A stretch of 64,000 nt of DNA from Pisolithus tinctorius (lineage: Eukaryota; Basidiomycota; Agaricomycetes; Boletales; Pisolithaceae). The notes beneath the pieces were generated by a model. The model ran no database searches, had not been told where the DNA came from, and was given only the letters and a program-made list of their open reading frames with translations. The stretch lies in assembly GCA_024663395.1 (NCBI GenBank), contig JANFAH010000001.1:6138001-6202000 (forward strand), in the 5' to 3' direction. Position 1 is the stretch's first letter. The number at the start of each line of letters is the position of its first letter. Below, one piece after another: positions 21,563 through 34,543 of this stretch. Position numbers and translations under genes: made by a program.

Positions 21563-23567
21563 ATGGGCATCCCGGGCGGGTTCGGTGAAGACGTTTCATG
21601 GTCGAGTGCCGTCTTGCCTACTCATTTGTTCACGACACAGGTGCTACCCTCGTCGGGGGTTTGATCTCCGCCATGTATGTATTACTTTGCTAGATTCTGT
21701 CACATCTCCCCTCTGATGTCTCCGTGTCATGTCAAAGGTTATATGGCATAACGACTCTCCAGGTGCGCTCTATACAGAATATTCAGACTCATGATCTGCT
21801 TACTGGTTATATAGACCTATGTGTATTATATGCACGACACTGCGGATTCCTCGATCATAAAGTTTATTGTTGCGGCAATATGGTGAGTTAGGCTATCTTG
21901 CGGCAGGTCTCAAATCCGCTCACGCCAAGCCAGCGTTCTTGATTCGTTACATGTCGCATTCAGTGAGTATTTGGTGCGTCCACATGAATGCTTAACTAAC
22001 GGGCGTTTAGTGTGTCACATCTTGTATTACTACCTGGTGAGACCGATGCGTTTCTTCCTCGCGGCCCTCGTGCTCAACTGCTGCAGATAACCAATTACGG
22101 CAATCCGTTGAGTTTGGAGTTTGTTATTTGGTTCGTTTGCCTTCCATTTCGAGGTCACTTCCTGCTAATGTGACATGGCAGGTCATTCCCGGTACGCACA
22201 TCCAACTTCTACGTGGCGCCGATTCGACTGTTGTCTCTGATTAGGCGTCACTCATTGCGAATGTGGGTTCCTTTCATCTCACTAGCCCTTATAATAACAT
22301 TTTAACCGTATTCCAGTTACTTGTGATCACTATAGCTCAACTGTAAGTGACACTCATTTATAGATTGATGCTCATAAACCGAATGTCGCGATGTTGCTAG
22401 ATTCTTCGCACATAAAATATATTACCGTATGTCGCAATTAGCCTGCTTGTCGATATTTTGTTGATCAGCATTTAGTTTGCCGCCGTCAAGTGAGGTGGTT
22501 GGTAACCGCCCCAATTGTGAGTACATTTATTCGTAAGGACGAGGTATCATCCAGTGACGGGATCGCGATAGATATTATTAGTGATAGCTCACCTCGGTGA
22601 GTTTTTTTAAGGAATTACGTTCACGTGTTTCCAACGATATTTTGACAGGGTTTGGCATGGGTTTGTACTTTCCTTCCACCCCGAGAAATATATTCTAATC
22701 AAGATGCAGCGACAGTTATTTTAATGTACTCCGATTTGTTCAACTATCTTGACAGAAATACTAATCTCCGCTTTTAGGCTCATCAATAATAAAACCAGCT
22801 CCCTCTCGCAGGCTAGGGTAGTTTCTTGAACAGATATATTGGTGCAGAGCCTCACGGGTAATCATTCCTAGTTTTATTCCGCGACGCCTGCTGTGTCCAC
22901 CGTCGTACTGGCTGAGGTTTTGATTACGGCGGCACTCTGCATACTTTTGTATGAAAGTGGCTCCCGCTCCGCAATCCCAAGGTAACTCCAATTGGTGTCG
23001 GCGGTTCGCTCCTACCTAACGAGCCCTGCCTAGAACGAAGCGCATGTTGGACACGCTTATCATATATGCTGTCAACCGGTGTTTGTTGACCTTGTAAGTT
23101 TGATCCCTCTTTTCTTTGTAACTTGTGGCTTGACTTTTCGTCGTAGACTAGTCGCCATTGCAGAGGTATCCGTGGTGCGTGTGACCTGTTGCAAGACAAC
23201 TGTAACGCTCTCACACTTCCTTCAGGACGCTAGCAACTATTCTGCCTGGGTAATGGGATTAGACTTTATCATTGGCAAACGTCAGTCTTCTGAATGCCAT
23301 GCACAGAATTCCCCTTCTTACTATTGATTAGTATACGCGAACTCGCTCCTAGCATCGCTGAACACCCGGGAACACCTTCGATCCCAGGGTCAGGGTTCAG
23401 GTACCGAGACAGACGTACGCGTCGATGCTGTCCATTTCGCAAACCTACAGCAGCTTTCGGAGGATACACGGAGTTCAAAGGATGAAGAACGGCATTTCGA
23501 GGCTCGCAATGCGGCCGTTATCAATATTGGTACTGTTCCGGTCCGTGATAAGCCTACAACCTTGTGA
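21563..23567 (+). CDS. DUF6534 membrane protein, copy 2 (reference model, 21 exons)
   Basis: A predicted multi-pass membrane protein of 318 residues; biochemical role unknown. Exons: 21563-21584, 21641-21674, 21738-21762, 21815-21882, 21934-21962, 22011-22036, 22087-22130, 22182-22191, 22245-22262, 22317-22342, 22401-22426, 22476-22516, 22572-22596, 22649-22660, 22704-22725, 22778-22817, 22872-22981, 23034-23093, 23147-23174, 23226-23280, 23332-23567. All introns here are GT-AG and every exon joins in frame. Landmarks in order: MGIPGGFG start, TLVGGLISAMLYGITTLQ helix, CHILYYYL, ITNYG, VRWLVTAPI, an AHLGFGM loop split over two exons, the DTLIIYAVNRCLLT helix, GLDFIIGK-LYANSLLASLNTRE (the DUF6534 signature), and a hydrophilic C-terminal tail. 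Exons 8 and 14 are only 10 and 12 bases. In the window only copies 2 and 3 have a GT donor at intron 3. Confidence 0.88.
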
Positions 23568-24402
23568 AGAGAGGGGGAGGTGTGATTCGAGTAGTTCCAT
23601 CTTTATATTCGTCATCATGTCCCAGGTATCATCACTGGATATATGTATCACCTACGTGCACGACACTCATCTTGCGTCGTGAAGCTACAGAAGGGTATGT
23701 AATTTACGGTGAATTTCATTGTCACATGAATCGAGTGGTCCCGGTAAGAACCTCGGTAACCGTTGTCCACGCGCTGAGTATGTGGTTCCCTGGTTTCCCG
23801 CTCATGGGCACAAGTTATGTTCTTCCGTCTATCGTGTCCGGGCATTTACCGTAATTGTAATTGAGGAAGATCTGAAACAAGAGTGCACTGCATTCCTGCT
23901 GAACTCTCCTACAAGCTGGGGCGGTTCTTGTGTGCATCGGTTTTCTTGGAGTTGCTAGGACGAATGAGGCCGGGCAGGGCGATAGTGGAGCAAGTGACGA
24001 CGATAACCCGGCGATGACGTTTTGGACCTCGACGCGATCGTCGAAGGCGATTCCAGTGATGCGAGGATTTTAGCCACAAGGGACCGTTCATTCCGACTCT
24101 TTCCGATATCGCGGTCAGGTGACCAGCTTCGACGTTATGCTGTACCAACTGCCTGTGCCCATGATTCCATCGAACATGGTACCGCATCGGCGTCGGTCAC
24201 AGTGCTCAACGTTCAGGCAGGATCAATATGAGGACAACGTCCATGTCCGGATAGATGGATATGGGCTTCACAGATCCTTCGCCCTTTAAAATGTCAGACT
24301 TGGTTGTCCCGCTTTCAGATCAATACGCCTTCTCCACGCTCAACTGGTCCCTCCAGTCCATACTTCGCAGGAAGTTCACCTTATACAAGTTATCTAAACG
24401 AC
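23568..24402. other. Spacer between DUF6534 copies 2 and 3
   Basis: About 830 bases, no gene recognised. It starts with 3' flank shared with copy 1 (to 23,643). It contains CTTGGAGTTGCTAGGACGAATGAGG (23,945), a version of a word recurring in later spacers. A CTTTAAAA box lies at 24,284. Confidence 0.5.
24284..24291 (+). promoter_or_regulatory. CTTTAAAA box of DUF6534 copy 3
   Basis: Located 119 bases before the copy 3 ATG, in the same place as in the other copies. Confidence 0.5.
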
Positions 24403-26413
24403 ATGGTCCTCCCGGGCGGGTTTGGTGAAGATCTGTCGTAGCCAAGCACCTGCTTGTCTGTTAATTCGTTTGCGATAGGTGCCACCCTCATCGGGGGTTT
24501 GGTCTCTGCTATGTATGTACTACTTCGCTTGATTTTGTGACGTCTCCCCTCTGATGTTCTTATTCCACGTCAAGGTTATATGGAATAACAACTTTCCAGG
24601 TGCGCTTTCAACAGAATGTTCAGGCTACCGCTCCACTTACAGGTCATATAGAATTATGTGTACTACACACACTGTTCTGAGGATGCCTCGACCATAAAGT
24701 TTTTGGCTGCTGCCATATGGTGAGTCGGACTATGCTGGGACACCCGCTCAATCTGCTCACGTGATGCCAGGATACTTGATACCATACATGCTTCGTTCAG
24801 TTAGTACTTAGGGCATCCAAGCGGATATATGACTAACTGCTGATTAGTGTGTCATATGTTGTATTACTATCTGGTGAAACTGACGCATCTACTCCTTGTA
24901 ACCGACATGCTCAATCATTGCAGATAATCAATTATTGTACTCTGACGAGTTTAAAGTATATTGTGTGGTTCGTATGCAGTCCGTTTCAAAACTGCATCCC
25001 ACTAATGATATGTGGCAGGTCACTCCCAGTATGCATACCCCAATTTTCTACAAGGCGCTGATTTTGAATGTTCTCCCTACTTAGGCATCTGTTCTGGTAA
25101 ATGTGCGTTTCTTTCATCCTATACGCCTTTATGATAGGGTTTGACCGCATTCCAGTTACTTTTGATTACTGTTGTTCAATCGTAAGTGGTTCGCTTCTGT
25201 AGTTAATGCTCATAAACCGAATATAACTAGCTTCTTCGCACATAAAATATATTACCGTATGTTACTTCAACCCGTGTGGAGACTTTCTTGATTGGCATCC
25301 AGTTTGTCGCCTTCAAGTGAAGTGGTTGGTGACTGCCCCAATTGTGAGTACATTCCTTTGTAATGGTAGAGGTATTGTCTAGTGATATTGTCATGATAGA
25401 TACTATCAATACTGGTTCACTTTGGTGAGTTTTTTTTTCGTTGCGCTCACGAGCCATTTCTAACAAAATTCAACAGGGTTTGAAATGGGTTTGTGTTGTT
25501 CTTCCCCCGCGTGAGACCTTCTCTAATCAGCTGGCAGCAATGATCGTTTCGATGTACTCCTATCAGTCCAGCCATCTCCATTGGCATACTGATCTTTCCT
25601 TATAGGCTCACCAAGAACGAGACCCGCATTGTTACGCAGATTAAGGTCGTTTTGTTAACAGAGATATTGGTGTACCGGCTCACGAGCCGTTATTCCTAGT
25701 CTTCCGTTGTGATGCCCTTTGGGACCCTCGTCGTGCTCTCTGAGGGTTTGATTATGGTGTCACTCTGCGTGCTTTTGTATGTGACTAGCTCACACTCCTC
25801 ATCCCCAAGGTGACTCCAGTCCACATCAGTGGTTCACGCCTAATGGACTCTGCTTAGAACGAAGCGTCTCTTGAACACGCTTATCATCTATGCTGTTAAC
25901 CGGTGTTTGCTGACTTTGTAAACTTGATCCCTCTTTCGTTTCCGACCGTGACTTGATTCAGGTTTTTCATTGTAGACTAGTCACCATTGCAGAACTCGCC
26001 ACGGTGCGTATGGCGTATTGCACTGATGTCGCTCTCAATTTTCCTTCAGAACATTAATCACCAGGAGGCATGGGCTACAGGATTGGACTTCATTATTGGA
26101 AAGCGTCAGTCTTCCGTGCCTCGTAGGCGGTGGACATACTACCCCTGCTTACTATTGAATAGTTTTCGCCAACTCCCTTCTAGCGTCGCTGAATACCCGG
26201 CAATACCTTCGATCCCAGGTCTTAGGAACTATGACTGATATAAGCATCAGTACCATCGACTTCGCAAATTGGCCACATCTTTCGGGGGATGTACAGAGTT
26301 CAACGAATGGAGAAAGGCGTTTCTATGTGCACGAAACGGCTGTTATCGATATTGCTACCATTCCAGCATGCGACGAGACTGCCACGGAATTACAAAGAGA
26401 GGGAGAAGTGTGA
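24403..26413 (+). CDS. DUF6534 membrane protein, copy 3
   Basis: Starts MVLPGGFG at 24,403 and ends TGA at 26,411-26,413; about 321 residues with the same 21-exon plan as copy 2. Every exon is open. Intron 3 has a normal GT donor (24,600). Exon 15 is two codons shorter because the usual acceptor is replaced by a later AG (CTGGCAG). Exon 20 reads NINHQEAW...GLDFIIGK. The C-terminal tail is full length and ends REGEV, the form also seen in copy 6. This is one of the two copies with no visible splice defect. Confidence 0.86.
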
Positions 26414-27821
26414 TTCCAGTAGTTTCATCCTGAATTCGCCATTCGGTACATTTTATTTGCACAAGATCGATGTTTCCAGGTATCACTGGATATATCACCC
26501 ACATGCAAGATGCTTCTTTCGCCTCGTAAAGCTACCAACGCGCTACAATTTGCAGTCTAACAGGTGAATTTCACGCCATTCTCCTTATCTTGGCTGGCGA
26601 TGACCTCCGTGATGTATTGGGAATGTGTTATATAGGAATATGATACAGCCTCACGGTTTTGCGTTTGGCATCGACACATGGATGCTGCATTCACCACCCA
26701 TTACGGGCCTCATATCACAAGCAAGCGCAAACTTCCATTCTCTTAGTTCGCTGCACAGTCATCATGCAACAACCGAAATGCGCATACATAGCCACGATCC
26801 AGTACAAGACTGATGCTTCACACCGAAGATTGCTTTGTTTTAGCACGAACAGCGGTTGTCCGATACTTATATATAGAATCGATCAACGTTTCATCGTGAC
26901 AGGTGGGTGTCGCTTTGAGTAACGCTGCAAGGCCACTGCAAACAGAGGAATTGAGGGATACCTAACTATCCTAGGTACTGGCAACGATCATTCTGCACGT
27001 TTTGCGTTTTCACTAGCAACCAGGGGTATGTATTGAAAAGCAAAACCAATCGTTGCGGGGGGGGAGAGAGTTGTCGTTGTCAGTCAGGTAGTTCGAATTC
27101 CCTTGGAGCTGGGCGCTTGACAGGACGTGGTCTGTACTAACCTTTGTGTACACATCATATGCGGCGCATCCTGACAAGGTATGTTTGTACCTGAGCTACT
27201 TAGCAGCAGAGCCACTAGTGAATCAATGACCGTTCCAATAACAGATCGGATCAACGATTTGAGACCTCAGACCTTGCCCAATACAGCCTATTTATTGTAC
27301 AATGAGGATTTGGTTATGGAGTGATGTGGAATCACGATCAGAACCATCGAAGAGCCTGCAAACTTCGCAGACTCATACGGTAGTTCACACTCCTGCGGCT
27401 TGCAGTTCATAGGTAAGAGATATCATAATACATGAGCCGTTGACACTCGGTATTTTTTTCCCCCATTTCGTGGACTCTTCGCGAACAATGAATTACCTGA
27501 AATGCTGACGACCATACGAAATGCGGCGCTACTACAGAAATGGACCGATTGTCGGATTCGATCATTGTCAGTTGGGTGTCCATCATCTCTGGTGGATCAG
27601 GTGGACATTTCGACGATTTAGTCTACCTATGAAGAAATGCTGCTCGGGCGTTGCAAGCTATCCAGATCATACTTAATGCAGCCAGGCTCCGTCCTTTAAA
27701 AACAGCGCAGTTTGCTCCATTTTCAGCCTGATACTCCTCTCCGCCCTCGATCATTTCCTCGAGCCCACACCCCACTACCTATTCGTCAACGAGTCCGCCA
27801 AATACAAGTTACCGAAACGAC
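26414..27821. other. Spacer between DUF6534 copies 3 and 4
   Basis: About 1.4 kb with no gene recognised. Features are a G-run (GCGGGGGGGGAGAGAG near 27,055) and AACGTTTCATCGTGACAGGTGGGTG (26,885), a word also near 31,450 and 46,490. The last 130 bases hold the copy 4 promoter box. Confidence 0.5.
27694..27701 (+). promoter_or_regulatory. CTTTAAAA box of DUF6534 copy 4
   Basis: 128 bases before the copy 4 ATG, matching the conserved position in the array. Confidence 0.5.
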
Positions 27822-29754
27822 ATGGGCATCCCGGGCGGGTTCGGTGAAGATCCGTCTTAGCCAAACATGGTTTTTCTTGCTCATTTGTTCGTGATAGGCT
27901 CTACCCTCGTCTGTGGTTTGGTCTCTGCCATGTAGGTATAGCTTTCTTTATTCTGTCATGTCTCGCGCGCTGATATCCTTATTACGTATCAAGGTTATAT
28001 GGCACGATGACTCTCCAGGGGCGTTTTCAACGGAATGCCCAGGCTAGTGCTCTGCTTACAAGTTATATAGACTTATGTGTATTACATGCACTACTCTGAG
28101 GATGTTTCGGCCATGAAATTCTTGGTTGCTGCCTTATGGTGAGTTGAGCGACTTTCGGGCGCCTTCAAATCCGCTCACGTGATGTCAGGGTTCTCGATAC
28201 CCTACATGTCTCTTTCAGCAAGTATTTGTTGCATATAAGTGCGTTCGTGGTTAACGGCCGATTAGTGTGTCATATGTTGTATCACTACCTGGTGGAACTG
28301 ATATGTCTAGTTCTTGCAATTATCGGGCTTAACTGGCACTGCAGATAACCAATTACGGCGTTCCAACGACTTTGGAGTATATTGTGTGGTTCGTATGGCG
28401 TCCATTTCATGGCTGCATTCCACTGAGATACGGCAGGTCATTCCCAGTATGCCCACCCCAACTTTTACAGGATCCCAATCTAAAATGTTTTTCCACTTAG
28501 GCATCACTTCTGGTGAATGTACGTTCCTTTCATCTCAAGCTCTCACGATAAGATTTAACTGTATTTCCATTTCAGCTATTTGTGACTTGTGTGGCTCATT
28601 TGTAAGTGGCGCTCTTTCGTCGGTCGACACTCATAAAGAGAATGGGACTAGTTTCTTCGCACATGTAATATATTGCCGTATGTCACATTCGACTCGCACC
28701 TTGAGGTTCGTTCATTGACTAGTTTACAGTTTGTCGTCGTCAAGCGAAACGGTTGGTGGTCGTCCCAATCGTGAGTACATTCGCTTGTGACAGCAAAATG
28801 CCGTGCAGTGACAGGGTTGCAACAGATCCTGGCAGTGCTAGCTCACTTTGGTGGGTTTTTATTGAGCTTGAGAGGCATCTATAATGATATTTCAACAGGG
28901 TTTGGCATGGGTTTGTCCTTTTCTTTTCCATCACGAGAGGCCTATTCTAATTTAGAAGCAGAGGCGGTTATTCTGATGTGCGGCAACCTGTCCAGCCCTC
29001 TGCACAAAAATACTAGAAATTGACCTTTCATACGTAGGATCATCGATAACAACAGTAACAACCTTACACAAATCAGGGTATGTTTGTTAACATAGATGTC
29101 AGTGCACTGGCTCATATGTCGTTATTCCTAGTTCCACGCCGCGATACCCTGTGGGGCCTCCGGAGTTCTATCTGAAGTTCTGATTACGGCGTCACTTTGT
29201 ATACTCTTCTATGACGGCTCTCGTTCTGCATTCCCAAGGTGACTCCAGTCCACATCGATGATCGATTACTAACCAGCCCACTTAGAACGAAGCGCCTCCT
29301 GGACACGCTTATCATCTATGCGGTTAACCGATGTTTGCTGACATTGTAAGTTTCAACCCCCTATCATTTAGAAGTGTGACTTGATTGAAGCTTTTCATTG
29401 CAGACTAGTCACCATTGCCGAGCTCATTGTGGTAGGTATAACCTATTGCATGCTGACGACTGTGTCGGTCTCACACTTCCTTGAGAACGTTGATCGCCAC
29501 GATGCATGGACAATGGGGTTGGATTTCATCATTGGAAAGTGTGAGTTTTCCATACCTTGCACGTAACATATGTCACTGAACACGCGTCTTACCGTCGAGT
29601 AGTGTACACCAACTCACTCCTAGCATCACTAAATACTCGGGAATACCTTCGATCCAAGGCTTCAGGCGCCGCGTTAGATCTACGCAAGAACGCTGTTCAC
29701 TTCACGAGCCTGCCGAAACTTTTGGAGAACGGAGTGAGCGAAAACGATGGATAA
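27822..29754 (+). CDS. DUF6534 membrane protein, copy 4 (short tail)
   Basis: Starts MGIPGGFG and ends TAA at 29,752-29,754, about 289 residues. All 21 exons are open under the copy 2 plan. Differences: intron 3 begins GG (28,019) instead of GT; intron 5 begins GC in the strong context A|GCAAGT, a normal GC-AG intron; the tail stops about 28 residues earlier than copy 2, after GVSENDG. Exon 14-15 gives HFGFGM then EAEAVILM, the clearest form of this family motif in the array. Confidence 0.82.
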
Positions 29755-31828
29755 GGGCATCTTGACGTGCGCAAGGTGACTCTGTCACTGCCAAATTGTA
29801 GTTGAAAAGACTACCGGCGTGGTGAAGAGAGGGAAAAACGTAATTCTAATAGTACCATACTGAGTCCTCCGTTCAGTTTTTTGTTTCTTTGTTTTCGCCA
29901 CGAGGTTTGCGCAGTAGTATGAAATATCTCCTACCTGCAAGGTGCTCTTATGTCTTCTTGCCCATGAGGCTACCATGGGGCTGTATTTTTCTATTTTATA
30001 GTAGGAAGTTCCACCCGGCAAAGACAATTCCTGCGCAGAGCACTGTTCAATCACAGCACGGCGAGGGGTTTTGTATGCTGCCATCACGATATGCATGGGC
30101 AATGTTCGTTACAGGCCCAAACACCTCTAGTAGCCATTGAACGGGGGTCGCGAGATTAGGGAACTGTTAGGGAAACTCGCGGTCCATCTGGCTAGGAGGT
30201 AAGGACATCAGCACCAAATACACAAGCTCACGGCAGAAAAATGTTGGACTTACTGAGCTAACCGCAAGCTAGTGCTAGTTCCAGAGTCTTAGCTACAGGA
30301 GCCGTAGGTCAATTGGCAGCAGAAGATTCGATACCTCCCTCCCGCGTTGCTTGAAAGCAAGTGCTAGCCATGGACGCATCCTCCACGGATCGTAACCACG
30401 CAAATATGAGCTCGCCTCAACGTCTATGAAAGTCTGCCGGCGTACCGATTAATTTGCCCAGCCTAAATCGATGCATAATCCTCAAGAACCCCTGAACATC
30501 CCACATATTGCCAGACTCCCCGATGAGGCTGTTCACGCCCAGCTTGGGCAGAAAAACGACCATGTCCTCACTTCCAGCAAATAGCTCGGCACGCACATAG
30601 GGGGTTCAGGTTCATCTCGGGGGACGTGTCTAATATCGTAGTACCAACGTGCGAAGGAGTAGGTCGCAATTGTCGATATGGAGGCCATCAAACATGCGGA
30701 CTAGTGACACAGGATGTCATATATTCCCTTAGCCAGCCACTACCTAAAGGGATGAATCTATAACAAAGCTTTACAAACTCACTCTATACAATGACCGCAC
30801 ATCGCTTGGCTTAGCAGTGACAGGATGCCCCGATGGACGAACAAATCCAAAAGGAACAAAGCAGGTCCATAGGATCCAGTGTTGGATACCACACGCTCCT
30901 CTGTAATTCAGAACGAGCAGGTTGTGCTTGTCGGTCAATTGCAAACATAGCCGTCTCTTCGGTTGCGTTCCAACTGCTGTTTTTAATTGGCCACTCAAGC
31001 ACAATCATATCAGAAACCGGCGCGTCTTACCTTCAGCGCGGATATGGTCCCATGGTTGCTGGCCGCTATCATTTCCCGAAGTACCCATTTTAACGACTTT
31101 GCGAAGGCAGATAGCGAAGATTGGGTATGCCAGCGTGTAGCCGACCTGGGAGACATGGTACACTGCGTCACTAGCTGTGACCTGGGTGCGACCTACCATC
31201 CAAGGTACGTTCGAAGGGGCAACATTGAAGACCACACCCGACGTCGTGCAGCAGTGGAAGGAACTTATCACGGAACCTCTGAACAAGCATGACGGGGGAA
31301 GTGGACTACAGCGCAGTGAAAGCGATTTTAAGACCACAGCTGGTTCTAATCTCGACACAAGAATGTTGAAATCACTACAAGTCATTGCACTTAGCGCTTG
31401 ATGATCGTCTCGGTCGTCACAAGGAAATCAGACGCAAAACGTGTGAGCAATGTTTCACCATGACAGTTGGAAGCTTCACATACATGACGTTATAAGGCCT
31501 CTCTACAAAGCAAAACTGGAGTAACGCCAATAGAAAAACTCGAGGACATAAAATGATCCGATGCTGCCCGGTCCTAGGGCACGCTTTGCCCAGAGGTATT
31601 TGCTGTTGTTTGCCTTAGTGAAGTTACGTTACTCCAGACTTCTGTACGGTGCGTTCTCCGTACTTGCAGTTCGTAGGTGAGGGGTATTGCATCACGAGTT
31701 GTGGACATTCAGTATTTTCCCGCCCGCATCGTGGACATGCCAAGGATGATGCATTATCCCCTCCACCGGCTAACTGAAACCCGGACATGTTCTCGGTGTG
31801 TTTCCCATCCCTGGAGCCCGGGGACCAA
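29755..31828. other. Spacer between copies 4 and 5, first part
   Basis: About 2.1 kb, no gene recognised. Contains GTAGCCGACCTGGGAGACATGGTACACTGCGTCAC (about 31,137), a spacer word recurring near 43,757 and 59,700, and CAATGTTTCACCATGACAG (31,449), also at 46,492. Scattered open frames lack family motifs. Confidence 0.45.
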
Positions 31829-32302
31829 CATCAGGAAAATAACACTTTACTATTTTTGACTTTTTGTGACAATTGTGACATTTTGGGAAGGAATCTACCA
31901 TTGTTACCCATGTCCTGCAGGAATGGCTGCACTGTTCTCACTGATTTTGGTCTTGTTCAAACCACCTAATTCATAGCTTTCAGTAGATACCACATACATT
32001 CAAATTTATGGAGGTTCCAAAGAGATATTGTGATTTTTCTCTCAGACAGTGTGCATCACACCAATGGCTCAATATCTCTGAATTTTCAGATGTTTTCTAG
32101 TCTTCTTGGCTTAGATATATCATCACTTAGTTGTCTCAATAGATTCTGTTCTCTTTTCATTCTTCAAAATGCTGTTTATGGTCAGACAAAAGTACAGATA
32201 GTAGGTTCCTTCCCAAATAGTCACAAATAGTCACAATAGTCACAAAAAAGTCAAAAAAAGTCACAAAAAGGTCAAAAATAGTAAAGTGTTAATTTCCTGA
32301 TG
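31829..32302. mobile_element. MITE-like element with long terminal inverted repeats
   Basis: A 474-base AT-rich element without CG. Its left end CATCAGGAAA then AACACTTTACTATTTTTGAC is repeated inverted at the right end (...GTCAAAAATAGTAAAGTGTT...CCTGATG) with one mismatch and a one-base gap; partial pairing continues through GTGACAATTGTGAC-type words. There is no coding capacity. No convincing target-site duplication is visible, so the superfamily is open (CA...TG ends would suit hAT). Confidence 0.7.
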
Positions 32303-32632
32303 AAACAAAAACAGTGGTACTTACTTACTACCGAAATGGGCGGATTGTCGGAGTCGGCCAATATTATTGGGGTTTCCGCTGTCTTTGGTGAATTAAGCAG
32401 ATTTTGGCGATTTAATCTACCCAGGATGAAGCGTCACGGGCGTAACTCGGACCATGCAAGTTCCCCGTACCGTACCATGCTGAATGCAGCCTCCTTTCTT
32501 TACATAAAAAAGGACCGAATTGCTCCACTACTTATCAGACCAACACGCTCTCGCTGCTCGCGATTGTTTCGCCATCTACACCTCGCGGTGCGTACATCAA
32601 CGAGTTTCCCATATACAAGTTATCCAATCGAC
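32303..32632. promoter_or_regulatory. Upstream region of DUF6534 copy 5
   Basis: 330 bases between the MITE and the ATG. A TACATAAAAAAGG box is at 32,501, 132 bases before the ATG. The last 60 bases closely match the region before copy 9. Confidence 0.5.
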
Positions 32633-34543
32633 ATGGGCATCCCGGGCGCATTCGGTGAAGATTTGCATAGCCAATTGCAGTTTTATCCGCTCATTTATTC
32701 GCGATAGGTTCTACTCTCATTGGAGGGTTGATCTCTGCCATGTTTGTATTGCTTTCCTTGATTTTGTCAAGTCTCCTCCCTGATTTCCCTATTCCTTGTT
32801 AAGGTTATATGGCATAACGACTCTCCAGGGGCGTTTTCAATGGATGTTCAGGCTTACACTCCACTTACTGGTTATATAGACCTATGTGTATTTCATGCAT
32901 TACTCTGAAGATGCCTCGGCCATGAAGTTCCTTGTTGCTGCCATATGGTGTGTTACGCTGTCTTGCGGCACCTGCCACATCTGCTCATCCGAAGTCAGGA
33001 TCCTTGATACCCTACATCTCTCATGCAGTGAGCGCTTGGTCTTTGCGGGTGAATGGATGGCTAACGGTCGATCAGTGTGTCACATGTTGTATTACTACTT
33101 GGTGAAACTGATGCATCATACACATTGCTATAACAATCATGCTCAACCACTGCAGATAACTAACTACGGCGTTACGGCGAGCTTGGAGTATATGGTCTGG
33201 TTCGTATTCCTTTCCATTTCACAGCTGCTTCCTACTGATGAGATCATGCAGGTCATTCCCAGTACGCAAGCCGAAACCTCAACAAGGCACTGGTTTATAA
33301 TGTTTTCGTCATCTAGGCCTCGCTTCTAGTGAATGTGCGTTTCTCCATCTTAAAACTGTTTATGACAAGGTTTAGTCGTACTGCAGGTATTCGTGGTTTG
33401 TATAGTTCAATGGTAAGTAACTGTCTGTTATGACTTGATGTTCATACGCCGAATGTCACTAGCTTCTTTGCATACACAATATATTGCCGTACGTCACGCC
33501 AGAACTGCTTCTCGGGACATTGTTGATAGCCATTTAGTTTGTCGTCCTCAAGTGAAGTGGTTGGTGACCGCCCCAATTGTGAGTATATTCGTTGATGATG
33601 GTGAATCTGTCGTCCGATGACATGGTTGCGATAGATACTATTAGTTGTGGTTCACTTTGGTGAGTTTTTTTCTTCTGCTCGCGGTGCATTCATGACGAAT
33701 TTTCAACAGGGTTTGCCTTGGGTGTGTACTGTTCTTCCGCTACAGGGGACTTATTCTTATGACGAAGCAGAGACAGCTATTCTCATGTACTCCAACTCGC
33801 CCATCTATTTTCACAGAAATACTGATTTCCGTACATAGGTTCCTCAATCTCAAGTTTGACACCCTTACACAGATTAGAGTACTTTCGTTAAGAGAGTCGT
33901 TGGTGCACCAGCTCACCCGTCATTCCTAGTTTTACGCCGTGTTACCTGCTTTGGCCATTGTTGCACTAGTTGAGGCTCTGATCACGGTATCACTCTGCGT
34001 ACTTTTCTACGACAGTGGCTCTCGTTCCGCATTCCCAAGGTGACACCAGTCCGGTGTCAGTGGTCCATTCATAACTTACCCTCCTTTAGAACAAAGCGTC
34101 TCTTCCAAACACTTATTGTATATGCTGTTAACAGGTGTTTGTTGACATTGTAAGATTCACACCAGTTTCATTTGTGGCCCTGACTCGATTCCGGCTTTTT
34201 TGGTGGTAGACTAGTCACCATTGCAGAGTTCACCGCGGTATGCATGACCTATTTCAAGATGATTGTTACTCTCACACTTTCTTCAGAATGTTAACCAGCA
34301 AGACGATTGGACAATGGGATTGGACTTCATCATTGGAAAATGTCAGTCTTCTATGCCTTATATGCGATGGACAAAACTCCCCACTCACCACCGAAAGTAG
34401 TATATGCCAACTCGCTTCTAGCATCACTGAACACTCGGCAATATCTTCGATCTCGGGGTTCAGGGACCGAGTCAACTGAACACATTAATGCTATCCGCCT
34501 CGCGAACCTGCAGAAGCATTCAAGGGATGCAGAGATGGAATGA
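32633..34543 (+). CDS. DUF6534 membrane protein, copy 5
   Basis: Starts MGIPGAFG and ends TGA at 34,541-34,543, about 286 residues, all exons open. Intron 3 begins GG (32,829). Exon 15 is one codon shorter through a shifted acceptor (GACGAAG|CAGAG). Helix text differs from other copies in the same way as copy 9: TLHLSC in exon 5, LFQTLIVYAVNRCLLT in exon 18, VNQQDDWTMGLDFIIGK in exon 20 and TESTEHIN in the tail. The tail is short. Copies 5 and 9 are thus sister copies. Confidence 0.83.

Noticed and set aside
22660..22703. Reading through intron 14 as coding (LPPREIYSNQ-like sequence)
   Set aside because: Attractive in single copies, but the segment length differs out of phase between copies (about 43-47 bases), has donor GTTTGT and acceptor AAG, and its removal restores the HFGFGM-E family motif.
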